Shown here: piece by piece, positions 24,434 through 33,200 of the stretch
Layout of the letters: every line of letters starts with the position of its first letter
Numbering within the stretch: position 1 is the first letter of the stretch
Assembly (NCBI RefSeq): GCF_036227105.1
Contig: NZ_CP109434.1
Span: 2,794,001-2,858,000, forward strand
Reading direction: 5' to 3'
Source of the DNA: Amycolatopsis sp. NBC_01488
GTDB lineage: Bacteria > Actinomycetota > Actinomycetes > Mycobacteriales > Pseudonocardiaceae
Length of the DNA: 64,000 nucleotides
Program-made: the position numbers and the translations under genes
The notes under the pieces: model-generated
What the model saw: the letters and a program-made list of their open reading frames with translations, nothing else
Databases searched by the model: none
What the model was told of the DNA's origin: nothing

Positions 24434-26125
24434 ATGGACGACGACGCCACGGTCAGCGCGGCCGACATCGCGCGGCTCGCCGGGGTCGGCCGGGCCGCGG
24501 TGAGCAACTGGCGCCGTCGGTACCCGGACTTCCCGTCGCCGGTCGGCGGCACGGCGTCCAGCCCGTTGTTCGGCTTGTCCGCCGTCGCCGGCTGGTTCCG
24601 CGCCCGCGGCAAGAACTTCGAGCTGTCCGCGGGCGAGCGCGCGTGGCAGCGCCTGCGCGCCCTCGGTGACGACCTCGACCTCGCCGAGCGCGTGAGCCGC
24701 GCGGGCGTCTTCTTCGCCTTCCAGGGCGGGATCTTCGACACTTTCGACAGCAAGCTCGACGACCCCGAACTGCTCACCCTGCTCAGTGAGATGACGCACC
24801 GGGCCGGCCCGCTCGAGTCGTTCGAACTGTTGTGCCGCCGGTACTTCGAGGCGCATTCGCGGCGGTTGTCGGCCACGCCCGAGCCGGTCGCCGAGCTGAT
24901 GGCCCGGCTCGCCGGCCCGGTCGCGACGATCCTCGACCCCGCGTGCGGCTTCGGCGCGCTGGCGCTGGCGAGTGGCGCGAAGACCGTGCTGGGCCAGGAC
25001 AGTGACCCGATGACGGCGTCGATCGCCACGCTGCGGCTGCGGTTGCGCGGCATCGAAGCCGAGGTCTACGCGATCGACGCGCTGCGCGAAGACGCCTTCG
25101 CCGATCGGACCGCCGAAGCCGTGCTGTGCGATCCGCCGTTCAACGAACGGGCCTGGGGGCACGACGAGCTCGTCGGCGACGCGCGCTGGGAGTACGGCCT
25201 GCCGCCGCGCGGGGAGCCCGAACTCGCCTGGGTGCAGCACTGCCTCGCGCACGTGGAACCCGGCGGGCCGGTGGCGATCCTGATGCCGGGCGCGGCGGCC
25301 GGGCGCCGCAGCGGGAAACGCATCCGCGGCAACCTGCTGCGCGCGGGTGCCGTCCGCGCGGTCGTCACGCTGGCGGCGGCGGGTCCCGACCTCTGGCTGC
25401 TGCGGCGGCCGGTGCCCGGGCAGCGCCCGCCGTCCACCGTGCTGCTGGCCGAGGCGGGCGACGATCTGTCCACAGTGGACGAGTTATGGCAGGAGTTCCA
25501 CGCGCACCCCGAGTCCGGCGTCCGGATCATCGACCTCCTCGACGACGACGTCGACCTGACACCGGCCCGGCGCCGCGGCCGCGACGAGGACCTCGGCCAG
25601 GCGTTCCAGGCCGTGCGTGGCCGGTTCGCCGAACTGGCGCCGACGCTGCCGCCGCTCGAGGCGGCCGACGCCGAACCGGCGTTCACGACGATCGGCGAGC
25701 TGGTCAAGGCCGGGGTCGTCGAGGTCAAGCACGCGGCCCGCGCGGACGCCGAGCCCCCGGTCGCCGAGGCGGGCGACGTCGTCGCGTCCGTGACCGGGAT
25801 CGCGTACGTCCACAGTGGACCGGCGGAGGCGGTCGGCCCGGGGCTGACCGTGTACCGCGTCGACCCGGACCGGCTGGACGCGGACTTCCTGGCCGGCTGC
25901 CTGCGCGCGGCCGACCTGCCCGCCGCCTCGGCGTCGACCCGGATCGACGGCAGGCGCGTGCGGATCCCGCGGGTCGCGATCGACGTCCAGCGCGAGTACG
26001 GCCAGGTCTTCGGGAAGCTCGCCGAGTTCGACGCCGTCCTGCGCGAGACGGCGGAAACGGGCCGGGAGCTGGTCCGGCTAGGCTTCGCGGGACTTGTCGA
26101 AGGACGGCTCAGGCCGGGCCGTTAG
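24434..26125 (+). CDS. Orphan N6-adenine DNA methylase with N-terminal HTH
   Basis: 563 aa. TAGAGT ends 7 nt before the ATG, so it is probably leaderless. Residues 5-60 form an HTH (AADIARLAGVGRAAVSNWRR). The methylase core has motif I DPACGFGAL (about 165-173) and catalytic motif IV CDPPFNE (about 227). The C-terminal 170 residues could be a target-recognition part (YVHSGPAEAVGPGLTVYRVD). HsdM-like, but no hsdS, hsdR or other nuclease gene is adjacent. Such solitary HTH-methylases are frequent in actinomycetes and may be epigenetic regulators. Followed after 8 nt by a kinase gene. Confidence 0.82.
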   Translation: MDDDATVSAADIARLAGVGRAAVSNWRRRYPDFPSPVGGTASSPLFGLSAVAGWFRARGKNFELSAGERAWQRLRALGDDLDLAERVSRAGVFFAFQGGIFDTFDSKLDDPELLTLLSEMTHRAGPLESFELLCRRYFEAHSRRLSATPEPVAELMARLAGPVATILDPACGFGALALASGAKTVLGQDSDPMTASIATLRLRLRGIEAEVYAIDALREDAFADRTAEAVLCDPPFNERAWGHDELVGDARWEYGLPPRGEPELAWVQHCLAHVEPGGPVAILMPGAAAGRRSGKRIRGNLLRAGAVRAVVTLAAAGPDLWLLRRPVPGQRPPSTVLLAEAGDDLSTVDELWQEFHAHPESGVRIIDLLDDDVDLTPARRRGRDEDLGQAFQAVRGRFAELAPTLPPLEAADAEPAFTTIGELVKAGVVEVKHAARADAEPPVAEAGDVVASVTGIAYVHSGPAEAVGPGLTVYRVDPDRLDADFLAGCLRAADLPAASASTRIDGRRVRIPRVAIDVQREYGQVFGKLAEFDAVLRETAETGRELVRLGFAGLVEGRLRPGR

Positions 26126-26133
26126 GGGAACGG

Positions 26134-27024
26134 ATGCTGATCGCCGACCGCTACGAGCTCGACGAGCTGCCGCTCGGGCGCGGCGGGATGGGCGCGGTGC
26201 ACGGCGGCCACGACCGCAGGCTCGGCCGGCGCGTGGCGATCAAGCTGCTCAGGCTGCCGGGCCGCGACGAAGAGCTCGAAGCCCGCTTCGCGCGCGAAGC
26301 ACGGATCCTGGCGACGCTCGACCACCCCGGCGTACCGGCGTTGTACGACTACGGCACCCACGACGACCGGTTGTTCCAGGTCATGCAGTTCGTCGACGGC
26401 GTGACGGTCGCCGACCTGCTCGCCGAGCACGGCCCGCTGCCGGTGCCGTGGGCCGCGGCGATCGCGGCGCAGGCGTGCGCGGTGCTGACCGCCGCCCACG
26501 CGCTCGCGGTGTGCCACCGCGACCTCAAGCCGTCCAACCTGATGCTCGGGCCGGACGGCGGCGTCAAGGTGATGGACTTCGGCCTCGCGGTGCTGCGCGA
26601 AGCCGACGCCGCGCAGTTCACGCGGGCCGGGCAGCTGCTGGGCACGCCGTCGTACATGGCGCCCGAGCAGATCCAGCGCGGCGGCGCCGAACCGCGCAGC
26701 GATCTCTACGCGCTCGGGTGCGTGCTGCACGAGATGCTCACCGGGCAACGGCTCTTCGACGGGCCCACCGCGTACGCCGTGTTCGAGCGGCAGGTCAAGG
26801 AGTTGCCGCCGCCGGTGCCGGGCGTGCCGAAGCAGCTCAACGCGCTGCTCGCGGAGATGCTGGCGAAGGACCCGGAAGCGCGGCCGCCCGGGGCGGCCGC
26901 GCTGTACGAGCGGCTCGGCGTGTTCGTCGGCGCGCTGCCGCCGCTGCCGGGGTTCCTGGTGCCGGCGTCGGTGCCCAGTCCGGGCCGGATGTACGCCCGG
27001 ATGCTGGGACGCGTCAGCGGCTGA
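26134..27024 (+). CDS. Soluble Hanks-type serine/threonine protein kinase
   Basis: 296 aa from ATG at 26134, with AGGGGAA upstream. Kinase motifs are complete: glycine loop GRGGMGAVH, K37 in VAIKLL, CHRDLKPSN with D130, MDFG (148-150) and GTPSYMAPEQ. The domain ends near residue 265 and only 30 residues follow; there is no TM segment or sensor domain, unusual among actinobacterial STPKs. Translated with the methylase (8-nt gap) and opposite a PP2C gene, so methylase activity or partners may be phospho-controlled (inference). Confidence 0.9.
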   Translation: MLIADRYELDELPLGRGGMGAVHGGHDRRLGRRVAIKLLRLPGRDEELEARFAREARILATLDHPGVPALYDYGTHDDRLFQVMQFVDGVTVADLLAEHGPLPVPWAAAIAAQACAVLTAAHALAVCHRDLKPSNLMLGPDGGVKVMDFGLAVLREADAAQFTRAGQLLGTPSYMAPEQIQRGGAEPRSDLYALGCVLHEMLTGQRLFDGPTAYAVFERQVKELPPPVPGVPKQLNALLAEMLAKDPEARPPGAAALYERLGVFVGALPPLPGFLVPASVPSPGRMYARMLGRVSG

Positions 27025-27112
27025 GCGTCGCCGGCCGCTGGTCGGCGAGCGGCAGGCGGGTGAGCGTGACCGACGCCGAGGTCAGTGCGGGGCCGGGTGG
27101 AACCCGGGCTCA

Positions 27113-27138
27113 CCCCCCCCCGGGTGGCGGCGCCACCC
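27113..27138. terminator. Poly-C run and hairpin after the kinase gene
   Basis: Nine consecutive C (27113-27121) are followed by arms GGGTGGC and GCCACCC (27122-27138). Possible terminator for the methylase-kinase operon; the homopolymer is also a potential slippage site. Confidence 0.45.
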
Positions 27139-27241
27139 GTCCGGGCTACCCAAATCGTGACCTTCCCGGCCGAACCTCGACCGGGTGACCGCCGTCTTTA
27201 CTGTGTCCACAAGCGATGATCGAGTATGGGGGTAACGGATC

Positions 27242-27883
27242 GTGAAGAGGCTTCTGGCGGGAGCGGCCGCGCTGGCCACCGCGTTCGTGCTGGCCGCCTG
27301 CTCCGGCGGCGGGGCGGCAGCCGGGGGGTCGAACGCCGGCGGCGGGGCCGTCGCGGCCGGCGCCGGGGGCGGGGCGCCGACGACGCCGAGCACCACCGCG
27401 GCCCCCACCACGACGAGCAGCGCCACCCCGGCGCCGTCGACCACGAAGCCGGCGCCGACCAGCACCACGGCCAAGCCGAAGCCGAAGCCCAAGCCGGCGG
27501 CTCCGGCGAGCGACCCGGGCGTCCCGTGCGCCGCCGCGGCCGCCGCGTCGGGCACCGCCGCCTGCGTCGACCTCTCCGCGCACAAGGCGTGGATCCTGCA
27601 GGACGGCAAGGTCGTCTACGGGCCGGTGCCGATGCTGCCGGGCCGCAAGGCCAACCCGACCCCGACCGGCACGTTCCACGTGCTGTCGAAGGAGAAGGTG
27701 CACCTGTCGAAGGAATTCGACGACGCGCCGATGCCGAACTCGGTGTTCTTCTACCCGGGTGACGCCTTCCACACCGGCAGCCTCTCGGTGTACTCGCACG
27801 GCTGCATCCACCTGTCGGCGGGCGCGTCCCTGAAGTTCTTCACCACCTTGCACGTCGGTGACGTCGTCCAGGTCGTTCCGTAA
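27242..27883 (+). CDS. L,D-transpeptidase lipoprotein (YkuD domain)
   Basis: 213 aa from GTG at 27242. Lipoprotein signal with lipobox LAAC (Cys near 20), then a 65-residue Gly/Ala/Thr/Pro/Lys-rich linker and a small YkuD domain. The active site SHGCIHLS gives C188 and H186, with H177 in FHTGS. L,D-transpeptidases make 3-3 peptidoglycan crosslinks or attach proteins to the wall. A paralogue with an altered motif lies at 30951. Expressed upstream of the sugar-dehydrogenase-like gene, separated by a strong hairpin. Confidence 0.88.
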   Translation: MKRLLAGAAALATAFVLAACSGGGAAAGGSNAGGGAVAAGAGGGAPTTPSTTAAPTTTSSATPAPSTTKPAPTSTTAKPKPKPKPAAPASDPGVPCAAAAAASGTAACVDLSAHKAWILQDGKVVYGPVPMLPGRKANPTPTGTFHVLSKEKVHLSKEFDDAPMPNSVFFYPGDAFHTGSLSVYSHGCIHLSAGASLKFFTTLHVGDVVQVVP

Positions 27884-27946
27884 TCACTTACTGACTCATC
27901 CGGACAGTAGGTCACAAACAGATAAATTCACTCGGCCGAGTGCAAC

Positions 27947-27993
27947 TGGCCCCCCTGTTCAGGCGATAGATGATCGCTTGGGAAGGGGGGCCA
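27947..27993 (+). promoter_or_regulatory. Leader hairpin covering the ribosome site of the next gene
   Basis: Arms TGGCCCCCC (27947-27955) and GGGGGGCCA (27985-27993) enclose a second nested stem (AGGCGAT with ATCGCTT). The 3' arm is part of GGAAGGGGGG, the only Shine-Dalgarno sequence before the ATG at 27995, so folding would block initiation. It could also serve as terminator for the upstream transpeptidase gene. Confidence 0.6.
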
Positions 27994-27994
27994 A

Positions 27995-30820
27995 ATGGCC
28001 TTGGGAAAGCTCAGAGCAGTACGTCACGCTCTCGTGGCGGCGGTGCTGACAGGGGCGCTGCTGCCCGTCGTGACCACGGGGGTGGCGGCCGCGGCGGCAC
28101 TTCCGCCGGGGTTCGTCCTGCAGGACACCAGCACCGGACTGGGGAACTACCAGCTCACCGACTTCGCCTACCTGCCGGACAACTCGGTGCTGGCGACGGC
28201 GAAGGACGGCCGCGTCCAGTGGGTGCCGGTGGGCGGCACCCCGAAGACCATCGCGACGCTGCCGGTCCGCACCGACGAGGACCTGGGGCTCGTCGGGCTG
28301 GCCGTGGCGCCGGACTACGCGACGTCGCACACCATCTACGTCACGCGCTCGATCAACTACAGCGGCAGCGGTTTCGGCCTGCGGCTGGCGCGGTTCACGG
28401 TGGCCGTGGACGCGGCCGGGGCGCCGACCGGGCTGACCGGCGAGCAGATCCTGTTCGAGGTGCCGGGCATGTCCAACGTCCACGCCATCGACAGCGTCGT
28501 CGCCGCCACGGACGGGACGCTCTGGCTGTCCATCGGCGACAACGGCGACTTCACCAAGGTCGACGCGGGTTCGCTGCGCGCCCAGGACATCAACCAGCCC
28601 TACGGCAAGATCCTGCACCTGACCGCCGACGGCAAGGGCGTGGAGAGCAACCCGTACTACGACGGCAACCCCGTTTCGACCGCGAGCAAGGTGTACGCGC
28701 GCGGGTTCCGCAACCCGTTCCGGTTCAGCATCGACCCGAACCTCGGCCTGCCGGTCGCGGGTGACGTCGGCTGGAACAACTGGGAAGAGGTCGACGTCGT
28801 CCAGCGCGGCGCGAACGCGGGCTGGCCGTGCTGGGAGGGCACCCACCCGACGCCGGGCTACAGCACGCTCGCGGCCTGCGCCGGCGTGGCGAACCAGGCG
28901 CCGATCTTCGAGTACGCGCACGGCAGCGCGGCCATGCAGGGCAACAGCGTCACCGGCGGGATCGTCTACAACGGATCCAGCTACCCGGCGGCCTACCGCG
29001 GCTCGTACTTCTTCGGCGACTACGTCCGGAACAAGATCTGGACCCTGCGCTACGACGACCAGGGCAAGCTCACGCAGGCCCCGGAGAACCCGCCGGTGTT
29101 CACCGACATCGGCGGCCCGACGAAGTTCGCGGCGGCGCCGAACGGCGACATCGTCTTCTCCGACATCCTGAGCGGCAACCTGCGGCGGCTGAGCTACTCG
29201 GTCGGCAACACCGCGCCGGTGGCGAAGGCCACGTCGGTCACCGACCCGGACACCCGCACGGTGTCGTTCGACGGCTCCACGTCCGTCGACTACGACGGCG
29301 ACCTGCTGAAGTACGACTGGGACTTCGGTGACGGGACCACCGCCGCCGACGCCGGGCCCACGGTCAGCCACCAGTACGCGGCGGGCACTGCGTCGTTCAC
29401 CGCGAAGCTGACGGTCCGGGACACGCTGAACGCCACCGGTACGACCACCATCGCGGTCGCGCCCGGCAACCACACCCCGCAGCTCACGCTCACCACGCCC
29501 GGGGACACCGCGACCTTCGCGGTGGGCCAGCAGGTCAGCCTCAGCGCCACCGCGACCGACGCCGAGGACGGCACGCTGCCGATCACGTGGACCTCCGCGG
29601 TCCGGCACTGCCCGAGCGAGGCGACGTGCCACGCGCACCCCGGCATCGGCGGCACCGGGACGAGCTTCGCGCAGCCGTTCACCGAGCACCCGGACTCCCG
29701 GATGGAGTTCACCGCGACGGTGACCGACAGCGCGGGCGTCGTCACGTCCAAGACGTACACCGCCATGCCGCGCCGGCACCGGATCACCCTGCTCAGCACG
29801 CAGCCCGCGGCGCTGAGCATCCCGGTCGAAGGCGGTGTCAACACGGCACTGGTCACCGAGGGCGCCAGCTTCGACGTCGAGGCCGCACCGCTGGGCATCG
29901 ACGGCGTCTCGAAGTTCACCGGCTGGCAGAACGGTCCGACCGACACGACGTGGGTGGTCACCGTCGGCACCGCCGACATGACGCTGACGGCGAGCTACGC
30001 GACCCCGATCGACCAGCGCTACGACGCCGACCCGGCGTTGCAGGCGAAGCTGGGCCCGCCGACCGGGTTCGAGACGGCCGACGGGCCGGTCCACTACCGG
30101 CTCTACCAGTTCGGCCGGCTCTACTGGAGCGCCGCGACGGGGGCGAAGTACGTCACCGGCCCGGTGCTGGACAAGTACGTCGCCCTCGGCGGACCGAGCG
30201 TGCTCGGCGCACCGACCAGCGACACGGCGTCCACTTCGGACGGCGCGCAGTTCAACGACTTCGTCAACAACGGCAACGTGGGGTCGATCTACTACACGGA
30301 CGCCACCGGTGCGCACGCGGTCTACGGTGAGATCCGCAAGAAGTGGGCGGCGCTCGGCTACGGGCAGATCCTGGGTTACCCGACGAACGACGAAGACGGG
30401 ACCCCGGACGGCATCGGCCGCTTCAACCACTTCCTCAAGGGCGCCAACGTCGGTTCGATCTACTACACGCCTTCGACGGGCGCGCACGCGATCTACGGCG
30501 AGATCCGGAAGAAGTGGGCGGCGTACGGGTACGAGAAGGGCCTCGGCTACCCGACGAACGACGAGGACGGGACGCCGGACGGCATCGGCCGGTTCAACCA
30601 CTTCAGCCTCGGTCACTCGATCTACTTCACGAACGCGACGGGTGCGCACGTCGTGAAGGGCGAGATCCGCAAGCGGTGGGCGGCCCTCGGGTGGGAGCGG
30701 TCCTACCTGCGGTACCCGACGACGGACGAGTACGTGACGGGCGGGGTGTACCGCAGCGACTTCCAGGGCGGCTACATCACGTACACCCCGGCGACGGGAG
30801 CGGTCGACCGCCCCTGGTGA
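27995..30820 (+). CDS. Secreted PQQ-type sugar dehydrogenase-like protein with PKD and LGFP repeats
   Basis: 941 aa. A signal peptide ends near residue 33 (TTGVAAAAALPPGF). Residues 40-400 are a glucose/sorbosone dehydrogenase beta-propeller (GLVGLAVAPDY, LWLSIGDNGD, RGFRNPFRFSIDP, FSDILSGNLRRL). A PKD domain follows (about 405-490, YDWDFGDGTT), then an Ig-like region, and four LGFP repeats from about 700 (LGYPTNDEDGTPDGIGRF). LGFP repeats bind the mycolate/arabinogalactan wall in Corynebacteriales and are found in other actinobacteria, so the oxidase is probably wall-attached. Its cofactor is inferred from the family. Confidence 0.85.
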   Translation: MALGKLRAVRHALVAAVLTGALLPVVTTGVAAAAALPPGFVLQDTSTGLGNYQLTDFAYLPDNSVLATAKDGRVQWVPVGGTPKTIATLPVRTDEDLGLVGLAVAPDYATSHTIYVTRSINYSGSGFGLRLARFTVAVDAAGAPTGLTGEQILFEVPGMSNVHAIDSVVAATDGTLWLSIGDNGDFTKVDAGSLRAQDINQPYGKILHLTADGKGVESNPYYDGNPVSTASKVYARGFRNPFRFSIDPNLGLPVAGDVGWNNWEEVDVVQRGANAGWPCWEGTHPTPGYSTLAACAGVANQAPIFEYAHGSAAMQGNSVTGGIVYNGSSYPAAYRGSYFFGDYVRNKIWTLRYDDQGKLTQAPENPPVFTDIGGPTKFAAAPNGDIVFSDILSGNLRRLSYSVGNTAPVAKATSVTDPDTRTVSFDGSTSVDYDGDLLKYDWDFGDGTTAADAGPTVSHQYAAGTASFTAKLTVRDTLNATGTTTIAVAPGNHTPQLTLTTPGDTATFAVGQQVSLSATATDAEDGTLPITWTSAVRHCPSEATCHAHPGIGGTGTSFAQPFTEHPDSRMEFTATVTDSAGVVTSKTYTAMPRRHRITLLSTQPAALSIPVEGGVNTALVTEGASFDVEAAPLGIDGVSKFTGWQNGPTDTTWVVTVGTADMTLTASYATPIDQRYDADPALQAKLGPPTGFETADGPVHYRLYQFGRLYWSAATGAKYVTGPVLDKYVALGGPSVLGAPTSDTASTSDGAQFNDFVNNGNVGSIYYTDATGAHAVYGEIRKKWAALGYGQILGYPTNDEDGTPDGIGRFNHFLKGANVGSIYYTPSTGAHAIYGEIRKKWAAYGYEKGLGYPTNDEDGTPDGIGRFNHFSLGHSIYFTNATGAHVVKGEIRKRWAALGWERSYLRYPTTDEYVTGGVYRSDFQGGYITYTPATGAVDRPW

Positions 30821-30834
30821 AGCCGAACCGAACC

Positions 30835-30881
30835 GGCTCAGGCCGTCTCCGGGAATTACCGGGGGCGGCCTGAGCCGTTTT
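30835..30881 (+). terminator. Strong terminator after the LGFP fusion gene
   Basis: Outer arms GGCTCAGGCCG (30835-30845) and CGGCCTGAGCC (30866-30876) with an inner CCGG-type stem, followed by GTTTT. Lies 15 nt after the stop codon. Confidence 0.88.
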
Positions 30882-30950
30882 CGGGGAACCTCGCCGCGGG
30901 TCGCGCGTCTTGAGAGGCAGAGAACGGGAACCACGGATCTGGGGGAGTAC

Positions 30951-31475
30951 ATGCGTATTCGGCGCGCGCTGATCGGTCTGTCCACTTTGGTCGCCGCGGC
31001 GGTACTGACCGGCTGTTCGGCGGGGCAGACCGCGGACGTCCGGCTGGCGGCAGGCACGCCCTCGCCGACGTCGGCTTCGCCCAGTCCGTCCACTTCGGAC
31101 GCGCCGAAGGCCGAGATGGCACCGGGCGTGCCGTGCACGATCACCGCGAAGGCCTGCGTTTCCCTTTCGGGGAAGCAGGCCTGGCTGCTCGACGAGGGCA
31201 AGATCGTCTACGGCCCGGTGAAGATCATGCCGGGCAAGAAGGGCAGCACCACGCCGGTGGGCACGTGGCACGTGCTCTCCAAGGAGAAGATGCACCTCAG
31301 CCGCGAGTTCGACAACGCACCGATGCCGAACTCCGTGTTCTTCTACAACGGCGTCGCGTTCCACCAGGGCAGCTTGGCGAAGTACTCGAACGGCTGCGTG
31401 CACCTCTCCGCCGGAGCGTCGCTGAAGTTCTTCTCCTCGCTGGACAAGGGTGACGAGGTCCAGGTCGTGCGCTGA
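30951..31475 (+). CDS. L,D-transpeptidase-like lipoprotein with SNGC active-site variant
   Basis: 174 aa with GGGGGAG before the ATG. Lipoprotein signal with lipobox LTGC (Cys near 22), Ser/Pro linker, then a YkuD domain closely related to that of the protein at 27242 (VHLSKEFD versus MHLSREFDNAPMPNSVFFY). The motif reads SNGCVHLS: C149 is kept but the usual His before Gly-Cys is N147; H138 in FHQGS is retained. Activity may be reduced or altered. Monocistronic after a strong terminator. Confidence 0.82.
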   Translation: MRIRRALIGLSTLVAAAVLTGCSAGQTADVRLAAGTPSPTSASPSPSTSDAPKAEMAPGVPCTITAKACVSLSGKQAWLLDEGKIVYGPVKIMPGKKGSTTPVGTWHVLSKEKMHLSREFDNAPMPNSVFFYNGVAFHQGSLAKYSNGCVHLSAGASLKFFSSLDKGDEVQVVR

Positions 31476-31479
31476 CGGC

Positions 31480-32997
31480 TCAGGACCGCAGGTCCGCCGG
31501 CGTGGTCCCGGCCGACGTCAGCGGCAGCCCGAGCGCGACCCGCTCGGTCAGCCAGGGGCTCGGCCGGTACCGCGGGTCCCCGGTGGTCGCGGCCAAGCCG
31601 CGCAGGATCCGCAGCACCACGTCGCCGCCGACCAGGTCGCCCCAGGCCAGCGGGCCACGCGGGTACCCGAGGCCCAGCCGGACCGCCGTGTCGATGTCCG
31701 CCGGCGTCGCCAGGTGCTGGCCCGCGATGAAGCACGCCGTGTTGACGATCGAGGCCAGGAGGCGCTGGGCGATCGGGGCCGGGCCGTCGCGGACCACCGT
31801 CACCGGCTTGCCCGTCGCCGCCAGCGCGCCCCAGGCCGCGCGGCCCGCCGCCGGGTCGAGTCCGGGGTGGACGGACATCGTCAGGCGTCGTTCGTAGCCG
31901 CCCAGCGGATCAACGCCGGCGACGCGGTCCAGCGGCAGGCCCGCGCGCGTTCCGGCGTCCACAGTGGACTCGCCGTAGAGCGGGACGAGCAGGACGGAGT
32001 CGGGGTACGCGTCCGACACCACCTGGACACCGGCCGCGGACAGCACGCGGGCCAGGTGCTCGTCCGCCGTGAACACCGGGCTCGACGGCTTCGGCGGCGC
32101 TGCCGGCTCTTCGGGGACCTGCTGCTTCCCCTCGGCGTAGGAATAGAAGCCCGAGCCGTTCTTGCGCCCGAACAGTCCCGCCGCGACCCGCGGCCGCGTC
32201 AGCCACGACGGCCGCAGCCGCGGTTCACCGTGGAAGCCGCTCCAGATGCTCTCCAGCACTGCGTGGGAGACGTCGAGACCGGTCAGGTCGAGCAGCTCGA
32301 ACGGCCCGAGCTTCAGGCCGAGCACGTCGCGCGCGACGCGGTCGACGTCGGCGGGCTCGGCCAGCGCCTCGGCGAGGACCTGCAGCGCCTCGGTGTTCAG
32401 GCCGCGGCCGGCGTGGTTGACCAGGAAGCCCGGCGCGTCCTTCGCCAGCACCGGCTCGTGACCCCAGCTCCTGACCAGTTCGAGCGCCTCGGCGGGCAGC
32501 CAGTCGTGCGTGCGCGTGCCCGGGACCACCTCGACCAGGCGCATCAGCGGCACCGGGTTGAAGAAGTGCAGGCCGATCAGCCTGCCGGGGTCGGCCAGCT
32601 CTGCGGCGATCTCGGTGACCGACAGCGAGCTGGTGTTCGTCGCGAAGATCGTCTCCTGTGGACAGACGCGCTCGAGGCCGGCGAAGAGGGCCCGCTTGGT
32701 CTCGATGTCCTCCCGCACGGCCTCGACGACGAGGTCGACGCCGTCCGCGGGCGCGTCGGGCGCGTCCACCGCGACCAGCCGGTCCTTGACCGCGCGCGGG
32801 TCGTCGAGCTTGCCCTTCGCGGCGAGCTTGTCGACCATCCCGCCGACGTACTCGATCGCTTCGGCGACGGCTTCGCGGCGGACGTCGGCCAGTTCGACGG
32901 TCACCCCCGCGGCCGCGGCGAGCTGGACGATCCCGCGGCCCATCACCCCGGTCCCGATCACCCGGATCCTGCCGACCTTCCCGGCCCACCCCGTCAC
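31480..32997 (-). CDS. 3-hydroxyacyl-CoA dehydrogenase, PaaH/FadB-like
   Basis: 505 aa from GTG at 32997 (VTGWAGKVGRIRVIGTG); the longer frame to 33573 has no start support. Rossmann motif GTGVMGRGI (residues 14-22), ATNTSSLSVTEIA with the catalytic serine, and the catalytic His in LHFFNPVPLMRLVEVV. Two C-terminal 3HCDH domains follow (APGFLVNHAGRGLNTEA and GYPRGPLAWGDLVG), the layout of PaaH-type enzymes in phenylacetate breakdown and of some beta-oxidation dehydrogenases. No other paa genes are nearby, so the pathway is open. Confidence 0.85.
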   Translation of the reverse strand: MTGWAGKVGRIRVIGTGVMGRGIVQLAAAAGVTVELADVRREAVAEAIEYVGGMVDKLAAKGKLDDPRAVKDRLVAVDAPDAPADGVDLVVEAVREDIETKRALFAGLERVCPQETIFATNTSSLSVTEIAAELADPGRLIGLHFFNPVPLMRLVEVVPGTRTHDWLPAEALELVRSWGHEPVLAKDAPGFLVNHAGRGLNTEALQVLAEALAEPADVDRVARDVLGLKLGPFELLDLTGLDVSHAVLESIWSGFHGEPRLRPSWLTRPRVAAGLFGRKNGSGFYSYAEGKQQVPEEPAAPPKPSSPVFTADEHLARVLSAAGVQVVSDAYPDSVLLVPLYGESTVDAGTRAGLPLDRVAGVDPLGGYERRLTMSVHPGLDPAAGRAAWGALAATGKPVTVVRDGPAPIAQRLLASIVNTACFIAGQHLATPADIDTAVRLGLGYPRGPLAWGDLVGGDVVLRILRGLAATTGDPRYRPSPWLTERVALGLPLTSAGTTPADLRS

Positions 32998-33200
32998 GTC
33001 GTGCCCGCCTTTCCCGCCGATGTTCTTCGCGCCGACGGTACCGTCTCGGTCGCGCCGGGGAAGCGGCTGACGCGGGCGGAAAGCCGAGAACGGGCGCCGC
33101 TGGAGCGTTCGGCGCCGGGTGTGCTGCGGGCTGGCTGGTGGCGCACGCGCTCCGGGACCCGGCGGTCCCGCGCTCTCGAGGACGGCCTGCTGCCGAGCTC

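Noticed and set aside
24434..27024. Complete BREX or Pgl defence island
   Set aside because: Only a methylase, kinase and phosphatase are present; no PglZ-like, BrxC/PglY-like or nuclease genes are in the window.
27959..31201. 1080-aa open frame on the minus strand opposite the LGFP fusion
   Set aside because: Antisense of well-supported signal-peptide, beta-propeller, PKD and LGFP domains; low-complexity Arg/Asp/Val composition and no ribosome site.
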